From Oscillospiraceae bacterium (GTDB lineage Bacteria > Bacillota > Clostridia > Oscillospirales > CAG-272), in contig SVSE01000001.1 of NCBI GenBank assembly GCA_015064445.1, forward strand, positions 124,001-188,000: a stretch of 64,000 bases of DNA, in the 5' to 3' direction. Below, one piece after another: positions 1 to 9,012 of this stretch. A program made the position numbers and the translations under genes. Position 1 is the first letter of the stretch; each line of letters starts with the position of its first letter. Under the pieces are notes generated by a model, which did not search any database, was not told the origin of the DNA, and saw only the letters and a program-made list of their open reading frames with translations.

Positions 1-1718
1 CAAACCACTTCAATATGAGTTTATTCTCACAAGGCCAGTATGTAAAGGCTATAGAGCAGACAACTAATGCAGAGGTTATCTCAAAGGTGCTTTATCCTTC
101 TGATGAGCATACCGAGGGAAAGCTTCTTCGCTTGACACAGCAGTATTTTCTTGTTTCTGCATCTCTTCAAAGCATTATAAGCGATCACCTTGCAGCTTAT
201 GGCTCGCTTAATGAGTTTGCCGATAAGGTTGCTATTCATATCAACGATACTCATCCAGCGCTTTGTGTTCCTGAGCTTATGAGAATCCTTATGGATATCT
301 ATAATTATTCTTGGGATGATGCATGGAATATAGTTACAAGAACAATTTCTTATACAAACCATACCGTAATGCCTGAGGCGCTTGAATGCTGGAACGAGGA
401 TTTGTTTAGCTTTAAGCTCCCAAGAATTCATATGATTGTAAAGGAAATTAACCGTCGTTTGTGTAACGATTTGTGGAACATATATCCAGGAGATTGGGAC
501 AGAATTTCAAAGATGGCTGTTATTGCTTATTCACAGGTAAGAATGGCTAATTTGAGTGTTGTAGCTTCTCATACAGTAAACGGAGTATCAAAGCTTCACT
601 CTGATATTCTTAAAAAGACTGTTTTCCACGATTTTTACAAGGCAACACCAGAAAAGTTTACTAATGTAACCAATGGTATAGCTCATAGAAGATGGCTTTG
701 CTATTCTAATCCAAGCTTGAGCGGCCTTATAAAGGACTGTATAGGTGATGGATTTGTTAAAAATCCTCAAGAGCTTGAAAAATTGCTTAAATTTACAGAC
801 GACAAGACTGTTCACGAGCAGATGAGAGCAATAAAAGAGGAAAATAAGCTTGCGCTTTCTAAGTATCTCTTCAATAAAACCGGTGGATCGCTTGATACAT
901 CCTCTGTATTTGATGTTCAGGTTAAGAGAATGCACGAATATAAGCGTCAGCTTCTTAATGTTCTCAAAATTATTTACTACTATGTAGATATTGAGGAGCA
1001 TCCAGAGAAGGAATTCACACCAAGAACCTTTATTTTTGGTGGTAAGGCAGCACCCGGCTATTATATGGCTAAGGATATTATTAAGCTTATTTGGAATCTT
1101 GGGGAGGATATTAAGAAGAATCCAAGGGTTAGAGATAAGATTTCTGTTGTATATCTTGAGGATTACAATGTAAGCACAGCCGAGGTCCTTATGCCTGCGT
1201 CGGATATAAGCGAGCAGATTTCACTTGCAGGAAAAGAGGCAAGTGGTACTGGCTGTATGAAGTTTATGATTAACGGCGCTCTTACAATTGGTACTCTTGA
1301 TGGTGCTAATGTTGAGATGAGAGAGGCTGTTGGAGATGATAATATCTTCATTTTTGGTCTCAACTCAAAAGAGGTTGACGAGCTTTGGGAGAAGGGCTAT
1401 AAATCCCTTGATTACTATGCTAACAGTGTTCGTATAAAGAAGGCTGTTGATAGACTTAATAAGGGCTTTAACGGCGTTTCATTCTCGAATATTGCCAACT
1501 ATCTCATAGGTGGATACGGAATTTCCGATCCATATATGTGCCTTGCAGATTTCGATTCTTACTATATTAAGTCAGAGGAAATTGTTAAGGCTTATAATGA
1601 TAAGGAAAAATGGGGCAAGATGTCTCTTGTTAATGTTGCAAAGGCAGGATTTTTTGCAGCAGACCGTAGCATAAAGGAATATGCAGATAACATTTGGCAT
1701 TTGAAGCCTGTTAAATAA
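1..1718 (+). CDS. glgP: Glycogen/starch phosphorylase, 5'-truncated by window edge
   Basis: Cytoplasmic PLP enzyme that releases glucose-1-phosphate from alpha-1,4-glucan ends. The reading frame is open from base 3, and the residues before the first ATG (base 15) already fit the family, so the true start lies outside the window. About 570 residues are visible against a usual 750-850. The PLP-lysine motif SGTGCMKFMINGA is present (Lys codon 1260-1262; most homologues have N where this has C), followed by TIGTLDGANVEM. Earlier blocks NDTHPALCVPELMR and VKRMHEYKRQLLN are also typical. The stop is followed after one base by the ATG of a GH13 enzyme, so the two are surely co-transcribed as a glucan-degradation unit. 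The exact natural substrate (glycogen or maltodextrin) cannot be told from sequence. Confidence 0.96.
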   Translation, partial: NHFNMSLFSQGQYVKAIEQTTNAEVISKVLYPSDEHTEGKLLRLTQQYFLVSASLQSIISDHLAAYGSLNEFADKVAIHINDTHPALCVPELMRILMDIYNYSWDDAWNIVTRTISYTNHTVMPEALECWNEDLFSFKLPRIHMIVKEINRRLCNDLWNIYPGDWDRISKMAVIAYSQVRMANLSVVASHTVNGVSKLHSDILKKTVFHDFYKATPEKFTNVTNGIAHRRWLCYSNPSLSGLIKDCIGDGFVKNPQELEKLLKFTDDKTVHEQMRAIKEENKLALSKYLFNKTGGSLDTSSVFDVQVKRMHEYKRQLLNVLKIIYYYVDIEEHPEKEFTPRTFIFGGKAAPGYYMAKDIIKLIWNLGEDIKKNPRVRDKISVVYLEDYNVSTAEVLMPASDISEQISLAGKEASGTGCMKFMINGALTIGTLDGANVEMREAVGDDNIFIFGLNSKEVDELWEKGYKSLDYYANSVRIKKAVDRLNKGFNGVSFSNIANYLIGGYGISDPYMCLADFDSYYIKSEEIVKAYNDKEKWGKMSLVNVAKAGFFAADRSIKEYADNIWHLKPVK

Positions 1719-1719
1719 T

Positions 1720-3609
1720 ATGATTATTGAATCAAAATACGAGCAGAATAGAAGTCTTGGCTATTTTGGTGCATTTGAGTACGATAAAACAATAACATTT
1801 AGCCTCGAAATCCCACGATATCGTGGGGTTTCTGAGGTATTTATGCATTTATCCTCAGATGGATTGAATAGTCAACTTTATAAGAGAATACCACTGAAAT
1901 GGAATTCGCTTTCTCAAGGCAAGGATGTTTACGAGGTGTCGATTGACCTATCGAGCATCGGTGTTGGACTTTTTTATTATGAATATGAGCTTGTAAACGC
2001 AGAAAAGTCAGAATTCTATGGGAAACGCGACCTTGATGGGGCTCTTACAAGGCTCGAAAACCGCTATGATGGGCTGATTCAGATGACTGTGTATAAAGAC
2101 TCGGGAAAACACCCTGAATGGCTTAATGGTGGTGTTATGTATCACATTTTCGTTGATAGATTTGCAAAAGGTGGAACCTTTAAGAAGAAGGATTACGCCA
2201 TTATTAATGAGGATTGGTACAATGGGATACCTCAATTTCCAGAATATCCTGGTGCTGATGTTGATAATAATATGTTTTTTGGTGGAGACCTTTGTGGAGT
2301 TATCGAAAAGCTTGATTATATCAAGTCTCTTGGAGTAAATTGTATTTATTTGAGCCCTATTTTTGAAGCATATTCAAATCACAAATATGATACAGCAGAT
2401 TATATGAGAGTTGACTCTATGTTTGGCGATGAAAATGTGCTTGAAAAGCTTATTTTTGAGGCTAAAAATAGGGGAATTGAGATAATTTTTGATGGCGTTT
2501 TTAACCACACAGGTGCAGATAGTGTGTATTTTAACAAATATGGCACATATAAAACGCTTGGGGCATACCAGTCTAAGGAATCTCCTTACTATGAGTGGTT
2601 TAATTTTAAGAATTTTCCAAATAAATATGAGTGCTGGTGGGATGTTCAAATCCTTCCACGCGTAAAGAGCGACACTCCATCCTATAAAAAGTTTATTTTA
2701 GGCGATGGTGGAGTTGTTGAAAAGTGGATGGAAAAGGGAATCGGTGGATTCCGTCTTGATGTCGCTGATGAGTTAAGCGATGATTTCCTTGCAACCTTGA
2801 ATTCTAAGCTAAAAAGTATTAATCCAAACGGAGTAATTTATGGAGAGGTTTGGGAGGATGCATCAAATAAAATTGCTTATGACAAAAGGAAGCAGTATTT
2901 CCTTGGTAATGAGCTTGATTCTGTTATGAATTATCCATTAAGAGAAGCAATTATCGACTACATAAAATGCGGTAATTCGGAGCTCTTGAAGGATACATTT
3001 GTGATGCTTTATTCGCATTATCCGAAGAGTGCGACTGATATTCTTATGAATGTGTTAGGTACTCATGATACAGAGAGAATTTTAACTGTTTTAGGTGGAA
3101 AAAGCTCAGATGGTCTTACAAATGAGCAATTGTCCACTATGAAATTGTCATCGCAAGACCGAAAAATTGCAAAAAATAAGCTTAAAATGGCGTATCTTAT
3201 CAATGCAACTGTTCCCGGAATTCCGTGTATTTTTTATGGAGATGAGGCAGGAATGGAGGGCTATCGCGATCCATTTAATAGGCTTCCTTTCCCTTGGGGC
3301 AGGGAGGATCAAGAGCTTCTTGATTTTTATCGTAAAATAGGCGAGATAAGAACTTCCGAGAGTCTTTATAAGGATGGATTTTTCAAGCTTTTGCATTGTG
3401 ATGGCAATTGCCTTGCTTTTGCGAGATATAACGAAAAATCAAGTATTATAACGCTTGTAAACCGTGGCGAAAAAAGCATCAATATTGATGCAAGCTTTTC
3501 TTTGAAAAATCTCTTGAATAATAAGATTCAAAAATCGCTTTCAGGTTGTGAGCTCGCATTGTTCAAAACTAAAAAATCAATAGAAAACCTTACTTTTTCA
3601 ATTGAATAA
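1720..3609 (+). CDS. GH13 alpha-amylase family glucanohydrolase (neopullulanase/cyclomaltodextrinase-like)
   Basis: Hydrolyses alpha-glucans. The 629 residues hold an N-terminal beta-sandwich of about 125 residues (CBM34-like by position) and then the (beta/alpha)8 barrel. The four GH13 regions are visible: DGVFNH, GFRLDVADE (nucleophile D347), YGEVWED (acid/base E376) and GTHDTER (D450). The extra motif MYHIFVDRFAKG and the length suggest a neopullulanase or cyclomaltodextrinase. No signal peptide is seen, so it probably acts in the cytoplasm on imported or stored maltodextrin. It starts one base after the glycogen phosphorylase stop, so the pair could shorten branched glucan: the amylase opens it and the phosphorylase trims the chains. 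Subfamily assignment is an inference. Confidence 0.92.
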   Translation: MIIESKYEQNRSLGYFGAFEYDKTITFSLEIPRYRGVSEVFMHLSSDGLNSQLYKRIPLKWNSLSQGKDVYEVSIDLSSIGVGLFYYEYELVNAEKSEFYGKRDLDGALTRLENRYDGLIQMTVYKDSGKHPEWLNGGVMYHIFVDRFAKGGTFKKKDYAIINEDWYNGIPQFPEYPGADVDNNMFFGGDLCGVIEKLDYIKSLGVNCIYLSPIFEAYSNHKYDTADYMRVDSMFGDENVLEKLIFEAKNRGIEIIFDGVFNHTGADSVYFNKYGTYKTLGAYQSKESPYYEWFNFKNFPNKYECWWDVQILPRVKSDTPSYKKFILGDGGVVEKWMEKGIGGFRLDVADELSDDFLATLNSKLKSINPNGVIYGEVWEDASNKIAYDKRKQYFLGNELDSVMNYPLREAIIDYIKCGNSELLKDTFVMLYSHYPKSATDILMNVLGTHDTERILTVLGGKSSDGLTNEQLSTMKLSSQDRKIAKNKLKMAYLINATVPGIPCIFYGDEAGMEGYRDPFNRLPFPWGREDQELLDFYRKIGEIRTSESLYKDGFFKLLHCDGNCLAFARYNEKSSIITLVNRGEKSINIDASFSLKNLLNNKIQKSLSGCELALFKTKKSIENLTFSIE

Positions 3610-3611
3610 AC

Positions 3612-3645
3612 AAAAGCGAGTGCTGATTTTCGGCACTCCTTTTTA
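3612..3645 (+). terminator. Intrinsic terminator, repeat copy 1
   Basis: Hairpin with 5' arm GAGTGCTGA (3618-3626) and 3' arm TCGGCACTC (3630-3638) around a TTT loop, with one G-T pair, preceded by AAAA and followed by TTTTT. Ends the glgP-GH13 unit. The 27 bases 3612-3638 are identical to 4899-4925 after the next gene. Confidence 0.85.
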
Positions 3646-3675
3646 GTTGAAACTCAACTTTCCGTTTAGTTTTTG

Positions 3676-3705
3676 TTGCTTTTCTGTATGTGTAAATGGT
3701 ATAAT
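3676..3705 (+). promoter_or_regulatory. Sigma-A-type promoter for the XRE-TPR gene
   Basis: TTGCTT (3676-3681), 18-bp spacer, TATAAT (3700-3705). About 53 bp lie between the -10 box and the ATG at 3759; they contain GATACAATATAG and a GGTACC palindrome that could bind a regulator. The ribosome site is ACGGAGG (3744-3750). Confidence 0.6.
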
Positions 3706-3758
3706 AGATGTGATACAATATAGTTACGGTACCGAAATACATTTTACGGAGGACTATT

Positions 3759-4889
3759 ATGGCAAGAACAATTGGCGAAATTATCAAAGAGTTAAGAAAA
3801 CAAAGAAAGATAACACAGGAAGAACTTGCGGAGCTTGTTGGTGTAACTCCTCAAGCAATATCAAAATGGGAAAGAGACGTAGGTTATCCTGATATTACAC
3901 AAATAGTTCCATTGTCAAAGGCATTTGGCGTGTCAACAGATGAAATACTTGGTGTGAATTTTGGTGACGATGAAAAACAAGTGGAAGAGTATATCTTTTC
4001 ATCTTACAAAGCTATTGTTACAAATGGTTATGAAAGAGCAATAGAGATTTTAAGAGAGGCTCAATCGAAGTTTCCAAGGTCATATTTAATAAAAGTCAGG
4101 CTTGCTAATACTTTAATTTCATCCAATTTTAAAAACAAAGACAAGGCGGTTTATAATGAAGTTATTAACATTTTAAATTATGTACTTGAGCATTGCACCG
4201 ATAGTGGAATAAGAAATCAGGCGCTTGATTCTTTAGCGACGGCTTACGATTACACAGGCGAAAAAGAAAAAATGATGCATGTCGTTGAGCAAATGGTTCC
4301 GTTTTTATATTCAAAAGAGCAATTTATGCTACATAAATGGGGAGATTATGGTCAAGAAGGATTAGAGAAAAAACAAAGCTATTTGCTTGAGTTATTTAGC
4401 GAAATGCTTCAATGCATAGATTTAATATCATATCATTTTATTGACAAAAAGCCAGTGTATTCAACAGAAGAAAAAATAGCTATACAAAAGCAAATCGTAG
4501 GTATAATGGATGTGTTATTTCCAAACGGTGATTATCAATTCCATTCGCAAGTCGCAGTCGATGCTTGTAAAACACTATTAAGATTATATCTTGAAGTTGG
4601 AGATACAGAAAACTCAATAATGTGGCTTGAAAGAGCAAGTGATTTCAGCGTGTATTTTGATACATATGAAATTAATCATCACACAACCCCATTGTTGAAA
4701 AACATTCAAGAAGCCGGAGGAATAAGAGTAGACGGAAAGTCATGCAGTGAAATTCTTTTGTCAGAACTAAAAGAGATAAAAGGAATTGACAAGATTATTG
4801 ATGATGAAAGAGTAAAGACTGCGTTTTTAAAATTAGAAAAAGTGAAAACAGAAGAATACCGTTTGCGTGAATATTTGAAAAAGCATTGA
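3759..4889 (+). CDS. XRE-family regulator with a TPR-like C-terminal half
   Basis: DNA-binding regulator of unknown target. Residues 4-60 form a Cro/C1-type helix-turn-helix (ITQEELAELVGVTPQAISKWERDVGYPD). The remaining roughly 310 residues are helical and repetitive, with alternating small and aromatic positions like tetratricopeptide repeats (for example KFPRSYLIKVRLANTLI, GIRNQALDSLATAYDYTGE). HTH plus TPR is the layout of peptide-sensing regulators, but no small peptide gene is visible beside it, so a peptide ligand is only a possibility. The gene stands alone with its own promoter, and near-identical terminator hairpins lie before and after it. This suggests an accessory gene inserted between the glucan genes and the glycosylase. 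Confidence 0.85.
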   Translation: MARTIGEIIKELRKQRKITQEELAELVGVTPQAISKWERDVGYPDITQIVPLSKAFGVSTDEILGVNFGDDEKQVEEYIFSSYKAIVTNGYERAIEILREAQSKFPRSYLIKVRLANTLISSNFKNKDKAVYNEVINILNYVLEHCTDSGIRNQALDSLATAYDYTGEKEKMMHVVEQMVPFLYSKEQFMLHKWGDYGQEGLEKKQSYLLELFSEMLQCIDLISYHFIDKKPVYSTEEKIAIQKQIVGIMDVLFPNGDYQFHSQVAVDACKTLLRLYLEVGDTENSIMWLERASDFSVYFDTYEINHHTTPLLKNIQEAGGIRVDGKSCSEILLSELKEIKGIDKIIDDERVKTAFLKLEKVKTEEYRLREYLKKH

Positions 4890-4898
4890 ATTTGATAT

Positions 4899-4937
4899 AA
4901 AAGCGAGTGCTGATTTTCGGCACTCGCTTCGTTTTTA
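4899..4937 (+). terminator. Intrinsic terminator, repeat copy 2
   Basis: Arms GCGAGTGCTGA (4903-4913) and TCGGCACTCGC (4917-4927), 11 pairs with one wobble, TTT loop, then TTCGTTTTT. Follows the XRE-TPR gene and repeats copy 1. Confidence 0.88.
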
Positions 4938-4942
4938 TAAGC

Positions 4943-4971
4943 TTGAAAAAATCCTATTAAAATGTTATAAT
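4943..4971 (+). promoter_or_regulatory. Sigma-A-type promoter for the deoxyinosine glycosylase
   Basis: TTGAAA (4943-4948), 17-bp spacer, TATAAT (4966-4971), about 30 bp ahead of the start codon at 5003. Confidence 0.7.
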
Positions 4972-5002
4972 GAATTAAAACATTTTGCATATAGGAGTAA
5001 AA

Positions 5003-5485
5003 ATGACTATTCAGCACCCTATTCCACCATTGTTTGATAAAAATTCCAAAATTCTTATTTTGGGAAGCTTTCCGTCTGTAAAATCAAGAGAAGAAGCCTT
5101 TTTTTACGGTCATCCACAAAATAGATTTTGGAGAGTTATTGCTCATATTTTTAACGATTCAATTCCAAATACGGTTGACGAAAAAAGAACTATGCTTTTG
5201 AAAAATAATATTGCTCTTTGGGACGTAATAGCATCGTGTGATATTATTGGTAGCTCCGATAGCTCGATAAAAAATGTTCTTGCGAATGATATTTCGACGA
5301 TTTTGAATTCTGCTAAAATAGAAAAAATAATTGTAAATGGGAAAACCGCAGAAAAATATTACAATAAATTCATTAAATCTAAAATAAATAGAGAAGCCAT
5401 TTGCTTGCCTTCGACCTCTCCAGCTAACGCGAGTTGGTCTTTTGAAAAATTGGTTAATGAGTGGAGAATTATAAGAAATTCATAA
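5003..5485 (+). CDS. DNA-deoxyinosine glycosylase, uracil-DNA glycosylase superfamily
   Basis: Base-excision repair enzyme expected to remove deaminated adenine (hypoxanthine) and perhaps uracil from DNA. The 160 residues are normal for the family. Visible blocks are LILGSFPSVKSREEAFFYGHPQNRFWRVI (N-terminal active-site region; written here in outline), IALWDVIASC, and LPSTSPANASW near the C-terminus. The frame extends upstream to a TTG at 4985, but ATAGGAG at 4991-4997 is well placed for the ATG at 5003, which I chose. Single gene with its own promoter and terminator. Specificity is taken from family resemblance; a general Mug/UDG activity is the alternative. Confidence 0.85.
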   Translation: MTIQHPIPPLFDKNSKILILGSFPSVKSREEAFFYGHPQNRFWRVIAHIFNDSIPNTVDEKRTMLLKNNIALWDVIASCDIIGSSDSSIKNVLANDISTILNSAKIEKIIVNGKTAEKYYNKFIKSKINREAICLPSTSPANASWSFEKLVNEWRIIRNS

Positions 5486-5517
5486 AGTGAGCGCAAAAAA
5501 TGCGTTCACTTTTGACT
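5484..5517 (+). terminator. Intrinsic terminator after the glycosylase
   Basis: AAAGTGAGCGCA (5484-5495) pairs with TGCGTTCACTTT (5501-5512), one G-T wobble, A-rich loop, followed by a broken T-run (TTTGACTTTTT). Its 5' arm starts within the stop codon. Confidence 0.8.
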
Positions 5518-5563
5518 TTTTATGAGATTTAAGGAAAAAATATATATTTTTAAAAAATAAATA

Positions 5564-5592
5564 TAGACAATTTTGTTTTTCCGTGATATAAT
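5564..5592 (+). promoter_or_regulatory. Sigma-A-type promoter for gltX-glnS
   Basis: TAGACA (5564-5569), 17-bp spacer, TATAAT (5587-5592). The roughly 35-nt leader is too short for a T-box or riboswitch. Confidence 0.65.
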
Positions 5593-5632
5593 TTATTAAA
5601 TTATTGTTTTTAAACTTAAAATGAGGTATGAA

Positions 5633-7318
5633 ATGGACTATAATCGTCTTGCGGAATTACTTTTTCCAAATATAACTGAGCTTCCCGAGGATATCGAGGC
5701 TAAATATCCACCTCGCCAGCTTCCAGAGGGGGCAAAGGTGACAAGATTTGCTCCAAGTCCTACTGGATTTGTTCATTTTGGCGGACTTTTCCCATCAACT
5801 GTTGGTGAGAGATTGGCGCATCAATCGGGCGGAGTATTTTATTTGAGAATAGAGGACACCGATGCAAAGCGCGAGGTTGAGGGCGCAGCAGAGGGACTTA
5901 TAAAGACTCTTGCTAAATATGGTATCAATTTTGATGAGGGCGCAATTCTTGATGAAAATGGCAACATTTGTGATCAAGGTGCTTATGGACCTTATAAGCA
6001 GAGCCTTCGTGGTCATATTTATCAGGTATATGCTAAACAGCTTGTTCGTGAGGGAAAGGCTTATCCTTGCTTTACAACCGAGGAAGAGCTTGACGAGCTT
6101 CAAGCAATCAACAAAAAAGAAGAAATAAAAAATACTGACTGGCTTGCACAAGCAGAGGCAAAGCGTGCCGAAATGTTAGCAAGACGCAATTTTACAATTG
6201 AAGAGGTAGAGGAGCATTTGGCATCTGGTCACCCATTTGTTTTAAGAATTTTTGCAAATGGCGATCCAGAAAGAAAGCTTAAATTTACCGACCTTGTAAA
6301 GGGAACTCTTGAAATTCCTGAAAATGATGAGGATTTTGTGCTTCTTAAATCAGATGGTATACCAACATATCACTTTGCACACGCAATTGATGACCATCTT
6401 ATGGGCACAACTCATGTTATTCGTGGAGAGGAGTGGCTTCCAAGCCTTGCAAAGCACATACAACTTTTCTCATATCTTGGATTTAGACTTCCAAAGTATA
6501 TGCATATAGCACAAATTATGCGTATTGATGAGAATGGAAACAAGAAAAAGCTTTCTAAGCGTGATATGGGCGCAAATATGGATGATTACACATCTATGGG
6601 ATATTGTCCAGAGGCAGTTTGCGAGTATGTTATGACATTGCTCAATTCAAACTATGAGGAATGGCATATGAAAAATTCTGACAAGCCATACACCGAGTTC
6701 CCATTTAATATCAAAAAGATGTCAATTTCTGGATGCCTTTTCGATTTTGCAAAGCTTAATGATGTTTCAAAGAATGTTATATCAAGAATGTCCGCTGACA
6801 AGGTTTATGACCTTTCAAGCGAGTGGGCAAGGGAATTTGATCAAGAGCTTTATGAGCAGATGAGCGCAAATCCTGACTATACAAAGGCCATTTTTGCTAT
6901 CGGTAGAGGCGGAAAGAAGCCAAGAAAGGATCTTGCTGTTTGGACAGATGTCCGTCCTTATATGGACTTTTTCTACGACAATCTCTTTAAAATAAAGGAT
7001 CAATATCCCGAAAGATTTGATAAAAAGGATATTAAAACAACTCTTTGTGAGTTTGTGAAAACCTTCGATATTAGTGACGATACTAATACTTGGTTTGAAA
7101 AAATTAAGGATATCGCTGATATGCTTGGATTCGCATCCGATATGAGAGCATATAGAGAAAATCCAGAGGCATATAGAGGAAATGTTTCCGATATTAGTAT
7201 GTTTATAAGAATTGCTATTACAGGCAAGGAAAACTCTCCTGATATGTATAGCGTAATGCAGATTATGGGCTACGATAGAGTGGTTTCCAGAATCAATAAT
7301 ATGATTAATTTACTTTAA
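5633..7318 (+). CDS. gltX: Glutamyl-tRNA synthetase
   Basis: Charges tRNA-Glu (and possibly tRNA-Gln) with glutamate. 561 residues from the ATG at 5633. An in-frame ATG at 5621 is less likely because GAGGT (5624-5627 region) then serves as the ribosome site for 5633. The class I signatures are a HIGH-type VHFGG (V47-G51) inside FAPSPTGFVHFGG and a KMSKS-type KLSKRD (K306 onward). The protein is longer than the roughly 480-residue textbook GluRS, with an extended C-terminal part rich in charged and aromatic residues (GRGGKKPRKDLAVW). It is followed after 11 bp by glnS, so one transcript makes both glutamate-family synthetases. Confidence 0.93.
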   Translation: MDYNRLAELLFPNITELPEDIEAKYPPRQLPEGAKVTRFAPSPTGFVHFGGLFPSTVGERLAHQSGGVFYLRIEDTDAKREVEGAAEGLIKTLAKYGINFDEGAILDENGNICDQGAYGPYKQSLRGHIYQVYAKQLVREGKAYPCFTTEEELDELQAINKKEEIKNTDWLAQAEAKRAEMLARRNFTIEEVEEHLASGHPFVLRIFANGDPERKLKFTDLVKGTLEIPENDEDFVLLKSDGIPTYHFAHAIDDHLMGTTHVIRGEEWLPSLAKHIQLFSYLGFRLPKYMHIAQIMRIDENGNKKKLSKRDMGANMDDYTSMGYCPEAVCEYVMTLLNSNYEEWHMKNSDKPYTEFPFNIKKMSISGCLFDFAKLNDVSKNVISRMSADKVYDLSSEWAREFDQELYEQMSANPDYTKAIFAIGRGGKKPRKDLAVWTDVRPYMDFFYDNLFKIKDQYPERFDKKDIKTTLCEFVKTFDISDDTNTWFEKIKDIADMLGFASDMRAYRENPEAYRGNVSDISMFIRIAITGKENSPDMYSVMQIMGYDRVVSRINNMINLL

Positions 7319-7329
7319 GAGGTGTTCGC

Positions 7330-8982
7330 ATGGAAGAGATGAGCTCTAATTTTATACACGATATCATCGATGAGGATATCGCAAATGGTTTTTCGGATAG
7401 AATTCATACAAGATTTCCACCTGAGCCTAACGGATATTTGCATATAGGTAGCGCAAAGGCTATTTGGATTAACTTCCAAACTGCAAAGAAGTATGGTGGA
7501 CTCTTTAACTTGAGATATGATGATACAAATCCATCAAAAGAGGATACCGAATATGTTGACAGCATTTATGAGGACCTCAAATGGCTTGGGGCAGAGCCAA
7601 CTGGTGGTGTTTACTATGGTTCTGACTATTTTGACAAGTGCTATGAGTTCGCAATTCAGCTTATAAAAGCTGGCAAGGCGTATGTTTGCGACCTTAATGC
7701 AGAGGAATTAAGAGAATATAGAGGCACTCTTACCGAGCCTGGTAAGAATAGCCCATATAGAGACAGAAGTGTTGAGGAAAACCTCGATCTTTTCGAAAGA
7801 ATGAAAAACGGAGAATTTCCTGACGGTTCAAAGACGCTTCGTGCAAAAATTGATATGGCTTCGCCTAACATCAATATGCGTGATCCAGCGATTTATAGAA
7901 TTTTGAGGGCACATCATCATCGTCAAGGCGATAAATGGTGTATTTATCCTCTTTATGACTATGCTCATCCTATTCAGGATGCTCTTGAGGGAATTACTCA
8001 CTCACTTTGCTCGCTTGAATTTGAAAATCACAGACCTCTTTACGAGTGGGTTGTTGATAATATCGAGTTTGAAAAGAAGCCTAAACAGAGAGAGTTTGCA
8101 AGACTTAATGTTACCTACACTGTAATGAGCAAGAGATACCTTCGTTATCTTGTTGAAAACAATATGGTTGACGGTTGGGATGACCCAAGAATGCCAACTC
8201 TTTGTGGATTGAGACGCAGAGGCTATACACCTGCATCTATTTTCGATTTTGTTAGCAGAGCAGGCGTTGCAAAGGCTTATAGCATCGTAGATATCGAGCT
8301 TTTGGAGCATTGTATTAGAGAAGAGCTTAATATGAGCGCACCTCGTAGAATTTGTGTAAGCGATCCTATAAAGGTTGTTATTACAAACTATGATGAGGGC
8401 GAGGTTGAATATTTCCCTGTATCTAATAATCCTAACGATCCAGAGGCTGGTACTCGTGATCTTATGTTTACTCGTGAAATTTATATTGATAGAAGCGATT
8501 TTGAAGAGGTTCCACCACCTAAATTTTTTAGAATGAAGCCTGATGGAGAGGTTCGCCTTATGGGCGCTTATATCGTTAAGTGCAACGAGATTATAAAGGA
8601 TGAAAACGGTAAGGTTGTTGAAATTCATTGTACTGCCGATCTTGAGGCTAAAAACGGTATGCCAGCAGATGGTAGAAAGATAAAGGGAACAATCCATTGG
8701 ATAAGCGCTGAAAATGCCGATAAGGTTACTCTTATGCTTTATGATAAGCTCTTTACTATTGAGAATGTAGGCGATATTCCAGAGGATAAGACTTATAATG
8801 ATTATCTCAATCCAAATTCTCTTATGAAGATTGAAAATGCGCTTGTTGAAAAGTGCCTTGATAAGGCTGAAAAGGGCGACAAATTCCAATTTGTAAGAAA
8901 TGGCTACTATTGCAAGGATTCAAAATATGAAAACACCTACAATAGAATTGTTGGACTTAAAGACAGCTATCCTAAAAAATAA
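7330..8982 (+). CDS. glnS: Glutaminyl-tRNA synthetase
   Basis: Charges tRNA-Gln directly with glutamine. 550 residues, matching the E. coli-type enzyme. HIGH motif YLHIGSAK (H38), KMSKS-type VMSKRYL (266-269 MSKR), the acceptor-binding block DPRMPTLCGLRRRGY, and C-terminal beta-barrel anticodon-binding domains (about 340-550). Most Firmicutes lack GlnRS and make Gln-tRNA by GatCAB transamidation, so the gene probably reached this lineage by ancient transfer. Base use does not differ visibly from its neighbours. Ribosome site AAGAGGTG lies just after the gltX stop. Ends at a strong terminator. Confidence 0.95.
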   Translation: MEEMSSNFIHDIIDEDIANGFSDRIHTRFPPEPNGYLHIGSAKAIWINFQTAKKYGGLFNLRYDDTNPSKEDTEYVDSIYEDLKWLGAEPTGGVYYGSDYFDKCYEFAIQLIKAGKAYVCDLNAEELREYRGTLTEPGKNSPYRDRSVEENLDLFERMKNGEFPDGSKTLRAKIDMASPNINMRDPAIYRILRAHHHRQGDKWCIYPLYDYAHPIQDALEGITHSLCSLEFENHRPLYEWVVDNIEFEKKPKQREFARLNVTYTVMSKRYLRYLVENNMVDGWDDPRMPTLCGLRRRGYTPASIFDFVSRAGVAKAYSIVDIELLEHCIREELNMSAPRRICVSDPIKVVITNYDEGEVEYFPVSNNPNDPEAGTRDLMFTREIYIDRSDFEEVPPPKFFRMKPDGEVRLMGAYIVKCNEIIKDENGKVVEIHCTADLEAKNGMPADGRKIKGTIHWISAENADKVTLMLYDKLFTIENVGDIPEDKTYNDYLNPNSLMKIENALVEKCLDKAEKGDKFQFVRNGYYCKDSKYENTYNRIVGLKDSYPKK

Positions 8983-8983
8983 G

Positions 8984-9010
8984 AAAAACGGGGAATTTTC
9001 CCCGTTTTAT
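8984..9010 (+). terminator. Intrinsic terminator after glnS
   Basis: AAAACGGGGAA and TTCCCCGTTTT face each other with a minimal loop, then TATTATTG. Confidence 0.85.
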
Positions 9011-9012
9011 TA

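Noticed and set aside
5486-5632. T-box or riboswitch before gltX
   Set aside because: Only about 35 nt lie between the promoter and the start codon, with no structured leader.
8002-8889. 295-codon open frame on minus within glnS
   Set aside because: It is opposite a clear GlnRS gene, has a low-complexity composition and no ribosome site; an antisense shadow.
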